DNA of 64,000 nucleotides from positions 186,001 through 250,000 of the forward strand of contig NZ_JAAWWS010000145.1 of assembly GCF_012272825.1 (NCBI RefSeq). The letters run 5' to 3'. The position numbers and the translations under genes are program-made. Under the pieces are notes generated by a model. The model was given only the letters and a program-made list of their open reading frames with translations. It searched no databases and was not told the origin of the DNA. This DNA comes from Wenzhouxiangella sp. XN79A. Lineage in GTDB: Bacteria > Pseudomonadota > Gammaproteobacteria > Xanthomonadales > Wenzhouxiangellaceae. Every line of letters begins with the position of its first letter. The first letter of the stretch is position 1. Shown here piece by piece: positions 16,040 to 24,752 of the stretch.

Positions 16040-16162
16040 TTTACGCCGATTTTGCGAGGCGGTGTGGCAATACCTGCGTTCAAGTGACGGACATTCGAGT
16101 TGCAAATCGCGGAAGGCGCGGTTAGTTTTGGCGGCTTGCGTCCCGTTTCCCAAGGAAGAACC

Positions 16163-16594
16163 ATGAGCCGTTTCCTCGTCGGAATCGACGGCAGCGACTG
16201 TGGTGAGCGAGCGCTGGATATCGCGCGCGAGCACGCCCGTGCTGCCGGTGCCGAACTGCTGGTCTGCTACGTGATCAACTGGTCCCCGTTCACCTTCTCC
16301 ACGCCGCAGGAGAACGCCGAACGGCACCGTCGTCGGGAAGAAGAACTGTCCGTGGCGCGCACGAAGCTGCTCGAGCCGCGCGTGAAGTCGCTGATCGACG
16401 AAGGAATCCGCGCCGAGGGCGTGGCCCGACACGGACACCCGGCGCGCACGCTGGTGCAGCTGGCCGAAGAGCACGATGCCAGCATGATCGTGATCGGCCG
16501 GGCCGGCGATACGCCGATGAAGACGCGGATCTTCGGCGGCACCGCCGCGGCGCTGGTCCAGTCGGCACCGTGCCCGGTGCTGGTGGTGCCGTGA
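16163..16594 (+). CDS. uspA: Universal stress protein (UspA family)
   Basis: 143-residue cytoplasmic nucleotide-binding stress protein. The N-terminal VGIDGSDCGERALDIA and the C-terminal ATP-type loop IVIGRAGDTPMKTRIFGGTA, followed by LVQSAPCPVLVVP, are characteristic of ATP-binding UspA proteins (G-2x-G-9x-G(S/T) with Gly/Thr present). The ATG at 16163 follows AAGGAAG at a good Shine-Dalgarno distance. It is followed after 55 bases by the amino-acid symporter, in the same direction. A likely promoter and a palindromic operator lie 120-150 bases upstream. Confidence 0.92.
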   Translation: MSRFLVGIDGSDCGERALDIAREHARAAGAELLVCYVINWSPFTFSTPQENAERHRRREEELSVARTKLLEPRVKSLIDEGIRAEGVARHGHPARTLVQLAEEHDASMIVIGRAGDTPMKTRIFGGTAAALVQSAPCPVLVVP

Positions 16595-16649
16595 GCCGCA
16601 CCGGCTCGATCTCCGCTCCGTCCCGTCCCGTCCTGCAAGGAACCCGATC

Positions 16650-18173
16650 ATGAATCCATTTCGCTGCAGCCTCGCGCTGTTCGCGTTGCTGGCCTCGATG
16701 CCTGCATTCGCCCAGGAGGGCGTCGACAGCCTCATCGATCGCATCGTCACGCCGCTGTCCGACGGCCTCTCGGCCATGATCTTCTGGGAAATCCCGCTGC
16801 CGGGCGTCGAGCAGGGCATTCCGTTCATCGTCGCCTGGCTGGTCGTCGCCGCGCTGGTGTTCACGTTCTACTTCGGCTTCATCAACCTGCGTGCGATGAA
16901 GCACGCATTCCGGCTGGTGCGCGGCGACTACACGCCGCCCGACGCCGCCGGTGAGGTCACCCATTTCCAGGCCCTGGCGACCGCGCTGTCCGGCACGGTC
17001 GGGCTCGGCAACATCGCCGGCGTGGCGCTGGCCGTGTCGATCGGTGGCCCCGGCGCGACGTTCTGGATGGTCCTGGCCGGGCTGTTCAGCATGAGCACCA
17101 AGTTCGTCGAGTGCACCCTGGGCGTGAAGTACCGCAACGAATACGCCGACGGCACGGTTTCCGGCGGCCCGATGTACTACCTCAGCAAGGGCCTGGCCGC
17201 CGAGTACCCCCGTCTGAAGGTCTTCGGCAGGGTGCTGGCCGTGATCTTCGCGGTGTTCTGCATCGGCGGCGCACTCGGTGCCGGTGCGATGTTCCAGACC
17301 AACCAGGCGTTCAGTCAGCTGGTCAATGTCACCGGTGGCGAGAACAGCGTACTGAACGGTTTCGGCTGGCTGTTCGGGTTGGTCATCGCGGTGCTGGTCG
17401 GCCTGGTGATCATCGGCGGCATCAAGTCGATCGCCCGGGTCACCGAGAAGGTCGTGCCGTTGATGGCGGTCCTGTACGTGTCCTCCGGCCTGCTGATCAT
17501 CGGCATGAACGTCGAGCAGCTGCCGGCGGCCTTCGCGGCCATCATCCACGGCGCGTTCGACCCCGAAGGCATCTACGGCGGCTTCATCGGCGTACTGATC
17601 CTCGGCTTTCGGCGCGCGGCCTTTTCCAACGAGGCCGGGGTCGGTTCCGCGGCGATCGCTCACTCGGCCGTGCGCACCGACAAGCCGGTCACCGAAGGCC
17701 TGGTCGCGCTGTACGAGCCGTTCATCGACACCGTCGTGGTCTGCACCATCACCGCACTGGTGATCATCATCACCGGCTCGCTGGCCGAGGGCAGCAACAT
17801 CGAGGGCGTGGCGCTGACCTCGCGCGCCTTCGCCGAGGCCTTCGACTGGTTCCCGATCGTGCTGCTGGTGGCGGTGCTGATGTTCGCGTTCTCGACCACG
17901 ATCTCGTGGTCGTACTACGGGCTGAAGTCGTTCACCTACCTGTTCGGCGAAGGCCAGAGCAAGGAAGTGGTCTTCAAGCTCATCGTGCTCGGGGCGGTGG
18001 TCGTCGGTTCGTCGATCAACCTCGCCTCGGTGATGAACTTCGCCGACGCGATGATCCTGGCCATGGCGCTGCCGAACCTGATCGGGGTCTACCTGCTGGC
18101 ACCGGTGGTCAAACGCGAGCTGAAGGTCTACTGGGACGACTACAAGGCCGGGCGCCTCAAGACCTACCGCTGA
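16650..18173 (+). CDS. Alanine/glycine:cation symporter (AGCS family)
   Basis: 507-residue inner-membrane sodium (or proton)-coupled transporter for alanine or glycine, related to DagA/AlsT/YaaJ. About eleven membrane helices can be seen. The family signature lies around FQALATALSGTVGLGNIAGV, with GGPGATFWMVLAGLFSMSTK after it and FSNEAGVGSAAIAHSAV in the second half. The N-terminus has an extra signal-like segment ending AFAQEG, which occurs in several family members. AAGGAA nine bases before the ATG serves as ribosome binding site. The product names in databases vary (sodium:alanine symporter); the exact substrate is not decided by sequence. Confidence 0.94.
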   Translation: MNPFRCSLALFALLASMPAFAQEGVDSLIDRIVTPLSDGLSAMIFWEIPLPGVEQGIPFIVAWLVVAALVFTFYFGFINLRAMKHAFRLVRGDYTPPDAAGEVTHFQALATALSGTVGLGNIAGVALAVSIGGPGATFWMVLAGLFSMSTKFVECTLGVKYRNEYADGTVSGGPMYYLSKGLAAEYPRLKVFGRVLAVIFAVFCIGGALGAGAMFQTNQAFSQLVNVTGGENSVLNGFGWLFGLVIAVLVGLVIIGGIKSIARVTEKVVPLMAVLYVSSGLLIIGMNVEQLPAAFAAIIHGAFDPEGIYGGFIGVLILGFRRAAFSNEAGVGSAAIAHSAVRTDKPVTEGLVALYEPFIDTVVVCTITALVIIITGSLAEGSNIEGVALTSRAFAEAFDWFPIVLLVAVLMFAFSTTISWSYYGLKSFTYLFGEGQSKEVVFKLIVLGAVVVGSSINLASVMNFADAMILAMALPNLIGVYLLAPVVKRELKVYWDDYKAGRLKTYR

Positions 18174-18198
18174 TCGCGAGCGGCATCGCTGCCATCGG

Positions 18199-18226
18199 AC
18201 CGTCCGGGCCCCGGCCCGGGCGGTTT
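18199..18226 (+). terminator. Hairpin terminator after the symporter gene
   Basis: ACCGTCCGGG (18199-18208) pairs with CCCGGGCGGT (18215-18224) with one U-G pair and a six-base loop, followed by only TT. It is a probable weak terminator for uspA-symporter. Confidence 0.5.
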
Positions 18227-18249
18227 GCGGGTACGTTCGGTTGTACGAG

Positions 18250-18255
18250 TACAAT
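18250..18255 (+). promoter_or_regulatory. -10 hexamer giving a possible leaderless trhO mRNA
   Basis: TACAAT ends seven bases before the trhO ATG (18263). A weak -35 TTGCGG lies at 18225-18230 with a 19-base spacer. Transcription would start at or within a few bases of the ATG, leaving no Shine-Dalgarno sequence. Confidence 0.4.
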
Positions 18256-18262
18256 CTCTTCC

Positions 18263-19216
18263 ATGATCGCATCGCCCATCGACCCCGCGGAATCACAGCG
18301 TGAACCGGCGCTGCAGTTGATCGCCGGCTATGAGTTCCGTCCGCTGGACAAGCTCCAGCTGACGCGCGAGCGGGTCCGCAAGGCCTGCCAGCGATTCGAC
18401 CTGCTCGGCACCGTGCTGCTGGCCCCCGAGGGCATCAACTTCAGCCTGTCGGGTTCACCGGCGGCGCTGGATCGCTGGCTGGGCTGGCTGGCCGGGCGCC
18501 TGGGCGTCGATGCGCCGCTGGTCAACCGGCAGGCGGTGGACGCGCGCCCGTTTCGCCGGCTCAAGGTGCGGGTCAAACCCGAGATCGTCACCTTCGATCC
18601 CGCCACCCGGCCGACGCTCGAGGCCCGCGGCCGGGCCCTGGATCCGCTCGCCTTCAACGAGCTGCTGGCGCGTGACGATGTCCAGCTGGTCGACACCCGC
18701 AATCATTACGAGTACGCGATCGGCAGCTTCGACGGTGCCATCGATCCGGGCACGGCCAGCTTCACCGAGTTCAAGGACTGGGCGCGCGAACACCTCGACC
18801 GCGCGCGACCGGTGGCGATGTTCTGCACCGGCGGCATCCGCTGCGAGAAGGCCAGCCTGTGGATGGCCCGGGAGGGGTTCGACCAGGTGTTCCAGCTGCA
18901 CGGCGGCATCCTGGGCTACCTGGCGAAGGTGCCGGCCGACCAGTCGCGCTGGCGCGGCGAGTGTTTCGTGTTCGACGACCGGGTCAGCGTCGATGCCGAA
19001 ATGAAGCCGACCGGCCGCATCGTCTGCATCGGCTGCAGGCGGCCGGCCGAAGGCCTGGACCCGGTCGGCCTGCCGCCGATCGAGAACGGCCGGTGCGCCG
19101 CCTGCGGCGATGGCTTCGACGCCGCCCGGCTGGCCAGCCTGCGTGAACGCGCCCGCCAGGTCGCACTGGCCGCCGAGCGCGGCGCTTCCCATCTCGGGCC
19201 GGACGCCCAGCCATGA
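18263..19216 (+). CDS. trhO: tRNA uridine(34) hydroxylase TrhO (rhodanese-related)
   Basis: 317-residue YceA/TrhO family protein, which makes 5-hydroxyuridine at the wobble position of tRNAs in an oxygen-dependent way. The N-terminal acylphosphatase-like domain has GTVLLAPEGINFSLSG (residues 49-64). The rhodanese domain carries VDTRNHYEY and the catalytic loop MFCTGGIRCEKAS with Cys188. The C-terminal part has paired cysteines (CIGCRR and CAACGDGF) characteristic of the family. The ATG at 18263 is chosen; the long upstream frame overlaps the symporter in another phase. It overlaps the MscS gene by four bases. Confidence 0.93.
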   Translation: MIASPIDPAESQREPALQLIAGYEFRPLDKLQLTRERVRKACQRFDLLGTVLLAPEGINFSLSGSPAALDRWLGWLAGRLGVDAPLVNRQAVDARPFRRLKVRVKPEIVTFDPATRPTLEARGRALDPLAFNELLARDDVQLVDTRNHYEYAIGSFDGAIDPGTASFTEFKDWAREHLDRARPVAMFCTGGIRCEKASLWMAREGFDQVFQLHGGILGYLAKVPADQSRWRGECFVFDDRVSVDAEMKPTGRIVCIGCRRPAEGLDPVGLPPIENGRCAACGDGFDAARLASLRERARQVALAAERGASHLGPDAQP

Positions 19217-20325
19217 ACGACGAGTCGGGCGCGCTGGCCGCGATCGACATTCCGGGCTGGGTCCCGGCCCAGCTGCACCCGGGCTGGGAGTTCCTGGCCG
19301 CCTATCCGCTGGCGCTGGCCGCGGTCATCGCCCTGGTCGGGATCACCGTCGCGGTCGTCGTCCGGCTGATCCTGCTGCACAGCGTCGGTCGCCTGGTCCG
19401 TCCGCTGCCGGGGGAGCTGGCCGAACGGATGCTGCGCGTCATCGCCAACGTCGGTGCATTCCTGATCGGCTACCTGGCGCTGGTCGCCGCGATCCAGGTG
19501 CTCGGCCTGCCCGAGCGGATCGAAGCGATCGTGACCCGGATTCTCGTCACGCTGCTGATCCTGCACCTGATGCGCAGCGGCATGCGGGCGGCGCACATCG
19601 GGCTGAAGGTGCTGGCCGCGCTCCGGGATCGCTACCAGATCGTCGAAGAGCGCACCATGCCGCTGTTCGACCTGCTGGCCAACGTGCTGGTCATCGGCGC
19701 GGCGGCCTACGCGCTGTTGATGGTCTGGAACATCGACCCGACCGCCTGGCTGGCCTCGGCCGGGGTGATCGGTATCGCGGTCGGGTTCGCCGCGCGCGAG
19801 ACGCTGGCCAACCTGTTCGCCGGCTTCTTCATCATCGCCGACACCCCCTACAAGGTCGGCGATTACATCGTGTTCGACACCGGCGAGCGCGGCGAGGTGA
19901 CCAAGGTCGGCATGCGCTCCACTCGCATCCTGACCCGCGACGACGTCGAGATCATCATGCCGAACTCGGCCATGGCCAACGCCAAGGTCGTCAACGAGTC
20001 CGGTGGTCGCTGGGAGCGCTTCCGGATCCGGATCAAGGTCGGCGTGGCCTACGGGTCGGATGTCGACGAGGTCGTCGAGCTGCTCGAGAAGATCGCGTTC
20101 GAACACGATACCGTCGTCCAGGAGCCGAAACCCCGGGTCCGGATGCGCGGCTTCGGCGATTCCTCGCTGGACTTCGAACTGCTGTGCTGGGTCAAGCAAC
20201 CGGCGCTTCGCGGCCTGGTCAGCCACCAGCTGTACATGAAGATCTACAAGGAACTGAACAAGGCCGGCATCGAGATCCCGTTCCCGCAGCGCGACGTGTG
20301 GATGCGCTCGGCCGACGACGCCTGA
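19213..20325 (+). CDS. MscS-family mechanosensitive channel
   Basis: 370-residue small-conductance mechanosensitive channel homologue. N-terminal membrane segments are at about 34-56, 74-100 and 101-121, and the pore-lining TM3 is near residues 163-205 (Gly/Ala-rich, VIGIAVGFAARETLANLFAG). The following beta domain shows TPYKVGDYIVFDTGERGEV and RDDVEIIMPNSAMANAKVVN. The C-terminal cytoplasmic cage domain (FRIRIKVGVAYGSDVDEV onward) is complete. It releases osmolytes on hypo-osmotic shock in related bacteria. ATGA overlap with trhO suggests coupled translation. Confidence 0.93.
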   Translation: MNDESGALAAIDIPGWVPAQLHPGWEFLAAYPLALAAVIALVGITVAVVVRLILLHSVGRLVRPLPGELAERMLRVIANVGAFLIGYLALVAAIQVLGLPERIEAIVTRILVTLLILHLMRSGMRAAHIGLKVLAALRDRYQIVEERTMPLFDLLANVLVIGAAAYALLMVWNIDPTAWLASAGVIGIAVGFAARETLANLFAGFFIIADTPYKVGDYIVFDTGERGEVTKVGMRSTRILTRDDVEIIMPNSAMANAKVVNESGGRWERFRIRIKVGVAYGSDVDEVVELLEKIAFEHDTVVQEPKPRVRMRGFGDSSLDFELLCWVKQPALRGLVSHQLYMKIYKELNKAGIEIPFPQRDVWMRSADDA

Positions 20326-20340
20326 GGTCGCGGTCGACCA

Positions 20341-20590
20341 AGGAAAGTCAGGAACCGCGGAGTACGCGGATCGACGCAGATGACGTTCGAAGAAGAGGGG
20401 TCGCTACGCGGCGATGGCCTGACTCGAGTTGCCGATATGAGGCCCTTGGCGCTCGCCGGCGGTCGGCCGGGGGTTGTTCGCGATCTTCCCGAGTGACGCG
20501 GAGGCTGACTCGCAACTCGGATCCGCGGTCAAGCTCGCTCTTTCGATCAGCGTCATCTGCGTCATCTGCGTCATCTGCGGTAAAAGGCCG
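20341..20590. repeat. Repeat-like spacer with inverted TCATCTGCG ends
   Basis: The gap between the MscS and proS stops holds CGCAGATGACG at 20375-20385 and its inverse CGTCATCTGCG at 20551-20561. The latter is the start of three tandem GTCATCTGC units (20552-20578). CCGCGG occurs on both flanks. The layout (inverted short ends, tandem nonamer, about 200 bp interior) looks like a dispersed intergenic element rather than a gene. The reading frame through it (an Asp-Ala repeat) looks spurious. Confidence 0.5.
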
Positions 20591-20598
20591 TTCGCCGC

Positions 20599-22314
20599 TT
20601 ATCCCTTGCCGGCGAGCTTCAGCGCGAAGGCCTCGACCTCGTCCAGCTTCACCTCGCCGCCTTCGCCGCCGCGCCGGCGGTATTCGACGATGCCGGCGTC
20701 CAGTCCCTTGTCGCCGATGACCAGCGTATGCGGAATGCCGAGGAGCTCGACGTCGCCGAACATCACCCCGGGACGCAGCGGGCGGTCGTCCATCAGGACC
20801 TCGACGCCGGCGGAGGTCAGCGCCTGGTACAGCGCGTCGGCGAACTCCTTCACCCGGGCTGACTTCTGGTGGTTCAGCGGCAGGATCGCGACGGTGAACG
20901 GCGCCAGCGGCTCGGGCCAGATGATCCCGCGGTCGTCGTGGTTCTGTTCGATCGCGGCGGCGACGATGCGCGAGACGCCGATGCCGTAGCAGCCCATCCA
21001 TGGGTGCTGGCCGCGGCCGTTCTCGTCCATGACCACGGCGTTCATGGCCTCGGAGTACTTCGTGCCGAGCTGGAAGATGTGGCCGACCTCGATGCCGCGG
21101 ATCAGCGACAGCGTGCCCGAGCCGTCGGGCGCCGGGTCGCCGGCCCGGACGTTGCGCAGGTCGGCGACGTCGGGCAGTGCGACGTCGCGCTGCCAGTTGA
21201 TGCCGAAGTGGTGCTTGCCGTCTTCGTTGGCGCCGGCCGAGAAATCGCTCATCGCGGCGACCGTGCGATCGGCGACCACCGGAATCGGCAGGCCGACCGG
21301 ACCCAGGCTGCCGGGGCCGGCGCCGATGGCCGAGCGGATCGCGGCTTCATCGGCCATGACCAGCGGGCTGGCGACCTGCGGCAGTTTTTCGGCCTTGACC
21401 GCGTTCAGTTCATGATCGCCGCGCACCAGCAGGGCGACGAGGTCGAAGTCCTGGTCTTCGGCGGCTTCGACGACCAGGGTCTTGACGGTCTTCTCGATCG
21501 GGACCTCGAACTGCTCGACCAGGTCGTCGATGGTGCGCGCGTTCGGCGTATCGACGATGCGCAGCTCTTCGCTCGGCGCGGCGCGCTGGTCGTCGCACAA
21601 CGCTTCGGCCCGTTCGACGTTGGCCGCGTAGGCGCCGCCTTCGACATGGGCGATGACGTCCTCGCCCGAATCGGCCAGCACGTGGAACTCGTGGCTGGTC
21701 GCCCCGCCGATGTTGCCCGAGTCGGCCGTGACTGCCTTGAAGGTCAGGCCGAGCCGTTCGAAGATCCGGGAGTAGGTCCTGTACATGACCTGGTAGAACG
21801 CGTCGAGATCGGCTTCGTCCATGTGGAAGGAATAGCCGTCCTTCATCAGGAACTCGCGCGCGCGCATCACGCCGAAGCGCGGGCGGATCTCGTCGCGGAA
21901 CTTGGTCTGGACCTGGTAGAAGCAGATCGGCAGCTGCTTGTACGAGCGCAGCTCGGCGCGCGCGAACTCGGTGATCACCTCTTCATGGGTCGGGCCGAAG
22001 GCGTACTCGCGGCCGGCCCGGTCGGTCATCTTCAGCAGAAGCGGCCCGAAGGTGTCCCAGCGGTCGGTCTCCTTCCACAGCTCCGAGGGCTGGACCGAAG
22101 GCATCAGCAGCTCGAGGCAGCCCGAGGCATCCATTTCCTCGCGGACCACCTGCTCGACCCGGCGCAGCACCTTCAGGCCCAGCGGGGTCCAGGTGTAGAT
22201 TCCTGAAGTCAGCTTGCGGATCATGCCGGTCCGGAGCATCAGCTGGTGACTGACGACTTCGGCGTCGGCGGGAACTTCGCGCAGCGTGGCGAGGTGGAAC
22301 GCGCTGGTCTTCAT
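20599..22314 (-). CDS. proS: Prolyl-tRNA synthetase
   Basis: Bacterial-type (class IIa) ProRS, 571 residues, attaching proline to tRNA-Pro. Class II motif 1 (residues about 60-90), motif 2 ([25 protein letters not shown]) and motif 3 ([20 protein letters not shown]) are all visible. Between motifs 2 and 3 lies the INS editing domain (about 225-400), which clears Ala-tRNA-Pro. The C-terminal anticodon-binding domain includes [19 protein letters not shown]. Monocistronic; the next gene upstream (DUF4124) is 76 bases away in the same direction. Confidence 0.97.
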   Translation of the reverse strand: MKTSAFHLATLREVPADAEVVSHQLMLRTGMIRKLTSGIYTWTPLGLKVLRRVEQVVREEMDASGCLELLMPSVQPSELWKETDRWDTFGPLLLKMTDRAGREYAFGPTHEEVITEFARAELRSYKQLPICFYQVQTKFRDEIRPRFGVMRAREFLMKDGYSFHMDEADLDAFYQVMYRTYSRIFERLGLTFKAVTADSGNIGGATSHEFHVLADSGEDVIAHVEGGAYAANVERAEALCDDQRAAPSEELRIVDTPNARTIDDLVEQFEVPIEKTVKTLVVEAAEDQDFDLVALLVRGDHELNAVKAEKLPQVASPLVMADEAAIRSAIGAGPGSLGPVGLPIPVVADRTVAAMSDFSAGANEDGKHHFGINWQRDVALPDVADLRNVRAGDPAPDGSGTLSLIRGIEVGHIFQLGTKYSEAMNAVVMDENGRGQHPWMGCYGIGVSRIVAAAIEQNHDDRGIIWPEPLAPFTVAILPLNHQKSARVKEFADALYQALTSAGVEVLMDDRPLRPGVMFGDVELLGIPHTLVIGDKGLDAGIVEYRRRGGEGGEVKLDEVEAFALKLAGKG

Positions 22315-22390
22315 GGGTACGGTTCAACGGCACGGACAAGCGCGCAAGTCTACCAGTTAGCCGCAGCGGTTCGAGCGGCCCGGTGCGGCC

Positions 22391-22855
22391 TCAGCCGTTG
22401 TCTTCGCACCACTCCTCGAGGAAGGCGCGGGTTTCGGCGATCTGGGCCTCGCGGGCTTCGCCCTCGACCACTTCGACCGTGCCGTCGGCGCGCTCGACCT
22501 CGATCCGGCGTCGGTTCTCGAGCCAGAACAGGTTCTCCCGGGCCTGGGTGCAGCGCGCCGCAACGACTTCGGGATCGGGCTCGGCGCGCCGAGGCATCTG
22601 CGCCTCGTCGCCGGCCTCGTCGCCGGCGTCCTCGGCTTCGCTCCGCGCGTCGGCATCGGCGTCGGCCGCGGGAGCGGACGACGGGGTGATCACGCTGATC
22701 GAGGTGTCGACCGTCTCGTACGGGCGGTCCGGCGGCGGACTGGCGGTGAAATGCGTCGTGCCCTCATCGTCGGTCCACTTGTAGTAGGTCTGCCCCCATC
22801 CAGACGTCGCTGCGGCCAGCAGCAGGGCCAGGCCGGCAATCTTCAGGATGTTCAT
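22391..22855 (-). CDS. DUF4124 domain-containing exported protein
   Basis: 154 residues: signal peptide (IAGLALLLAAATSGWGQ), then the DUF4124 core YYKWTDDEGTTHFTASPPP, an acidic low-complexity linker (about 62-86, rich in Ala/Asp/Glu), and a helical C-terminal segment with two cysteines (AARCTQARENLFWLENRRRI and EWCEDNG) that may pair. DUF4124 proteins are common in Gammaproteobacteria and have no established function. The terminal part (C-x6-N-L-x3) resembles the family's usual C-terminal region. It is divergent from pssA. Confidence 0.82.
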   Translation of the reverse strand: MNILKIAGLALLLAAATSGWGQTYYKWTDDEGTTHFTASPPPDRPYETVDTSISVITPSSAPAADADADARSEAEDAGDEAGDEAQMPRRAEPDPEVVAARCTQARENLFWLENRRRIEVERADGTVEVVEGEAREAQIAETRAFLEEWCEDNG

Positions 22856-23005
22856 CTCGTACCGCCCAAGGTTGGTCAGGATATGAGTCGACAGAGTAGC
22901 GAGGTTGCGGCAGCGGATGCAAGCCGCGGCGGGTCGGTTTAGGATACCCGTCCGGGACGCGAGCTCCGCGTCCTTCGAAGCATCGACGCGAGGCCAGACT
23001 CAGGC

Positions 23006-23794
23006 GTGACTCCACCCCCGACCGACGACCCGCCCGGCGCGCCCGGCCCCCTGGCCCGCGGCGCCTACCTGCTGCCCAACGCACTGACCACGGCTGCGCT
23101 GATGGCGGGCTTCTACGCGATCATCGCCGGCATCCAGGGCCAGATCGTGCCGGCCTGCGTCGCGGTGGTCATCGCCGGCGTGCTCGACGGGCTCGATGGC
23201 CGGGTCGCGAGGCTGACCGGCACCCAGTCGGACTTCGGGGTCCAGTACGACAGTCTGTCCGACCTGGTCTCGTTCGGACTGGCGCCGTCGCTGCTGGTCT
23301 GGAGCTGGTCGCTGAGCACGCTGCAGCTGTCGGGTCCGCTGGGCGAGAAGCTCGGCTGGCTGGTGGCGTTCTTCTACACCGCCTGCGGCGCGCTGCGGCT
23401 GGCCCGGTTCAACAGCCAGGCCGGGGTCGCCGACAAGCGGTTCTTCCAGGGCCTGGCCAGTCCGGCCGCGGCCGGCACGCTGGTCTCGACGATCTGGTTC
23501 CTGGAAAGCCGCGGCGTGGCGGCCGACGCGGTGGCCTGGCCGATGCTCGTGCTGACCGTGATGCTCGGCACCCTGATGGTCTCGCGGGTGCGCTACGCCA
23601 GCTTCAAGGGCGGCGGGACGCGCGAGAAGCGGGTGCCGATCGCCTGGATCTTCCTGCTGCTGGTGCTGATCGTGCTGCTGGCGATCGACGTACCGGCGGT
23701 GCTGTTCACCATCGGCGTGCTGTATGTGGCGTCCGGCGTGGCGCTGACGCTGCACGGACGCTACCAGCAGCGCAAGCGGAGGCTGCGCCGATGA
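23006..23794 (+). CDS. pssA: CDP-diacylglycerol--serine O-phosphatidyltransferase
   Basis: Membrane enzyme making phosphatidylserine from CDP-diacylglycerol and serine, the precursor of phosphatidylethanolamine. The CDP-alcohol phosphotransferase motif is intact near residues 69-94: DGLDGRVARLTG then DFGVQYDSLSD (D-G-x2-A-R-x8-G-x3-D-x3-D). About six to eight membrane helices follow. The start is a GTG at 23006; a Pro-rich N-terminal segment precedes the first helix, as in other type II PssA. The last four bases overlap the holD-like gene, so pssA, holD-like, rimI and nitrilase form one coupled operon. Confidence 0.93.
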   Translation: MTPPPTDDPPGAPGPLARGAYLLPNALTTAALMAGFYAIIAGIQGQIVPACVAVVIAGVLDGLDGRVARLTGTQSDFGVQYDSLSDLVSFGLAPSLLVWSWSLSTLQLSGPLGEKLGWLVAFFYTACGALRLARFNSQAGVADKRFFQGLASPAAAGTLVSTIWFLESRGVAADAVAWPMLVLTVMLGTLMVSRVRYASFKGGGTREKRVPIAWIFLLLVLIVLLAIDVPAVLFTIGVLYVASGVALTLHGRYQQRKRRLRR

Positions 23795-24261
23795 GCGCGG
23801 CGCGGACCGACGCGGAGCGTCTGCGCCGCCTGCGCGCGCTGGGCGTGGAGGTCTGGCTGCGGCGCGACCGGCCGGCTCCGGACGCAGCGCTGCCGGCCGA
23901 GGACGAGTCGCATCGGGCCGCCGCCGACGTGCCGCGGATCCGGCTTGCGCCCGGCCGCGGTCGTTGGCTGCTGCTCGGCGAGGGCACCGAGCGGCCCGAC
24001 TGCCGCGCGCTGCTCGACGACCTGCGCGGCCTGCTCGGCGCCGAGGCATGCCGCTTCGGCCAGTGGTCCGACTCGCCCGAATCCGGCGTCGCGGCCGAGG
24101 ACTGGGCCGAGCGGGGCATCGAATGGGTGCTGGACTTCGGCGGGCCCGGTGCGGCCCACCCGGCGGTGCTGAACCTGCCCCGGCTCGACGAACTGACCGC
24201 GTCGGCCGAGGCGCGCAAGCGCCTCTGGCAGGCGCTCCGGCCGCTGCTGGAGACGGACTGA
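23791..24261 (+). CDS. Possible DNA polymerase III psi subunit (HolD-like)
   Basis: 156-residue protein not obvious from simple motifs, but three features suggest HolD. The N-terminus (LRRLRALGVEVWLRRDRPAP) resembles the psi opening L-x2-LGI-x2-W-x-LRRP. The C-terminus reads LPRLDELTASAEARKRLWQAL, like the E. coli psi helix near its end (L-x2-L-x3-P-x-AR-x2-LW). It also lies directly before rimI, as holD does in E. coli. A chi subunit gene (holC) is present at 31716, as psi would require. Psi links the clamp loader to SSB via chi. The sequence is divergent, so this is inference from pattern and synteny. Confidence 0.6.
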   Translation: MSAARTDAERLRRLRALGVEVWLRRDRPAPDAALPAEDESHRAAADVPRIRLAPGRGRWLLLGEGTERPDCRALLDDLRGLLGAEACRFGQWSDSPESGVAAEDWAERGIEWVLDFGGPGAAHPAVLNLPRLDELTASAEARKRLWQALRPLLETD

Positions 24262-24752
24262 TGGTGGCCGTGCTGCAGCCCCGGGTGGAACTTCGCCCGA
24301 TGCGGCGCGACGACCTGGACGCGGTCCACGAAGTCGAGGCGGCGTCCTACCCGTTCCCCTGGACGCGCGGGGTGTTCGCCGACTGCCTGAGGATGGGCTA
24401 CTGCTGCCGGGTGGCCGCGGTCGATGGCGATCTGGCCGGCTACATGATTCTCTCGGCCGGTGCCGGTGAGGCCCACCTGTTGAACCTGTGCGTGGCCCCG
24501 GCCATGCGCGGCGCCGGCATCGCCCGGGTGCTGCTCGACGGTGCGCTGGTCGAGGCGCGGCTGCTGCGCACCGGGCGGCTGTTTCTCGAAGTCCGGCCGT
24601 CGAACGCCCGCGCCGTGGAGCTCTACCGCAGGAACGGGTTCCGCACCATCGGCAAGCGGCCCGGTTACTACCCGGCCGAGGGCGGCCGCGAGGACGCGCT
24701 GGTCATGGTCCGGCACCTCGACGCCGCCCGGTCCGGCGCGCCTGCCCGATGA
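24261..24752 (+). CDS. rimI: Ribosomal-protein-S18-alanine N-acetyltransferase
   Basis: 163-residue GNAT acetyltransferase that modifies the N-terminal alanine of ribosomal protein S18. Seen in sequence: AASYPFPWTRGVF near residues 28-40, the CoA-binding loop VAPAMRGAGIARVLL, LEVRPSNARAVELYRRNGF and the C-terminal KRPGYYPAEGGREDALVM, all typical of RimI. The start overlaps the stop of the holD-like gene (TGATG) and the end overlaps the nitrilase gene by four bases. The synteny with a holD-like gene supports RimI rather than a generic GNAT. Confidence 0.92.
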   Translation: MVAVLQPRVELRPMRRDDLDAVHEVEAASYPFPWTRGVFADCLRMGYCCRVAAVDGDLAGYMILSAGAGEAHLLNLCVAPAMRGAGIARVLLDGALVEARLLRTGRLFLEVRPSNARAVELYRRNGFRTIGKRPGYYPAEGGREDALVMVRHLDAARSGAPAR

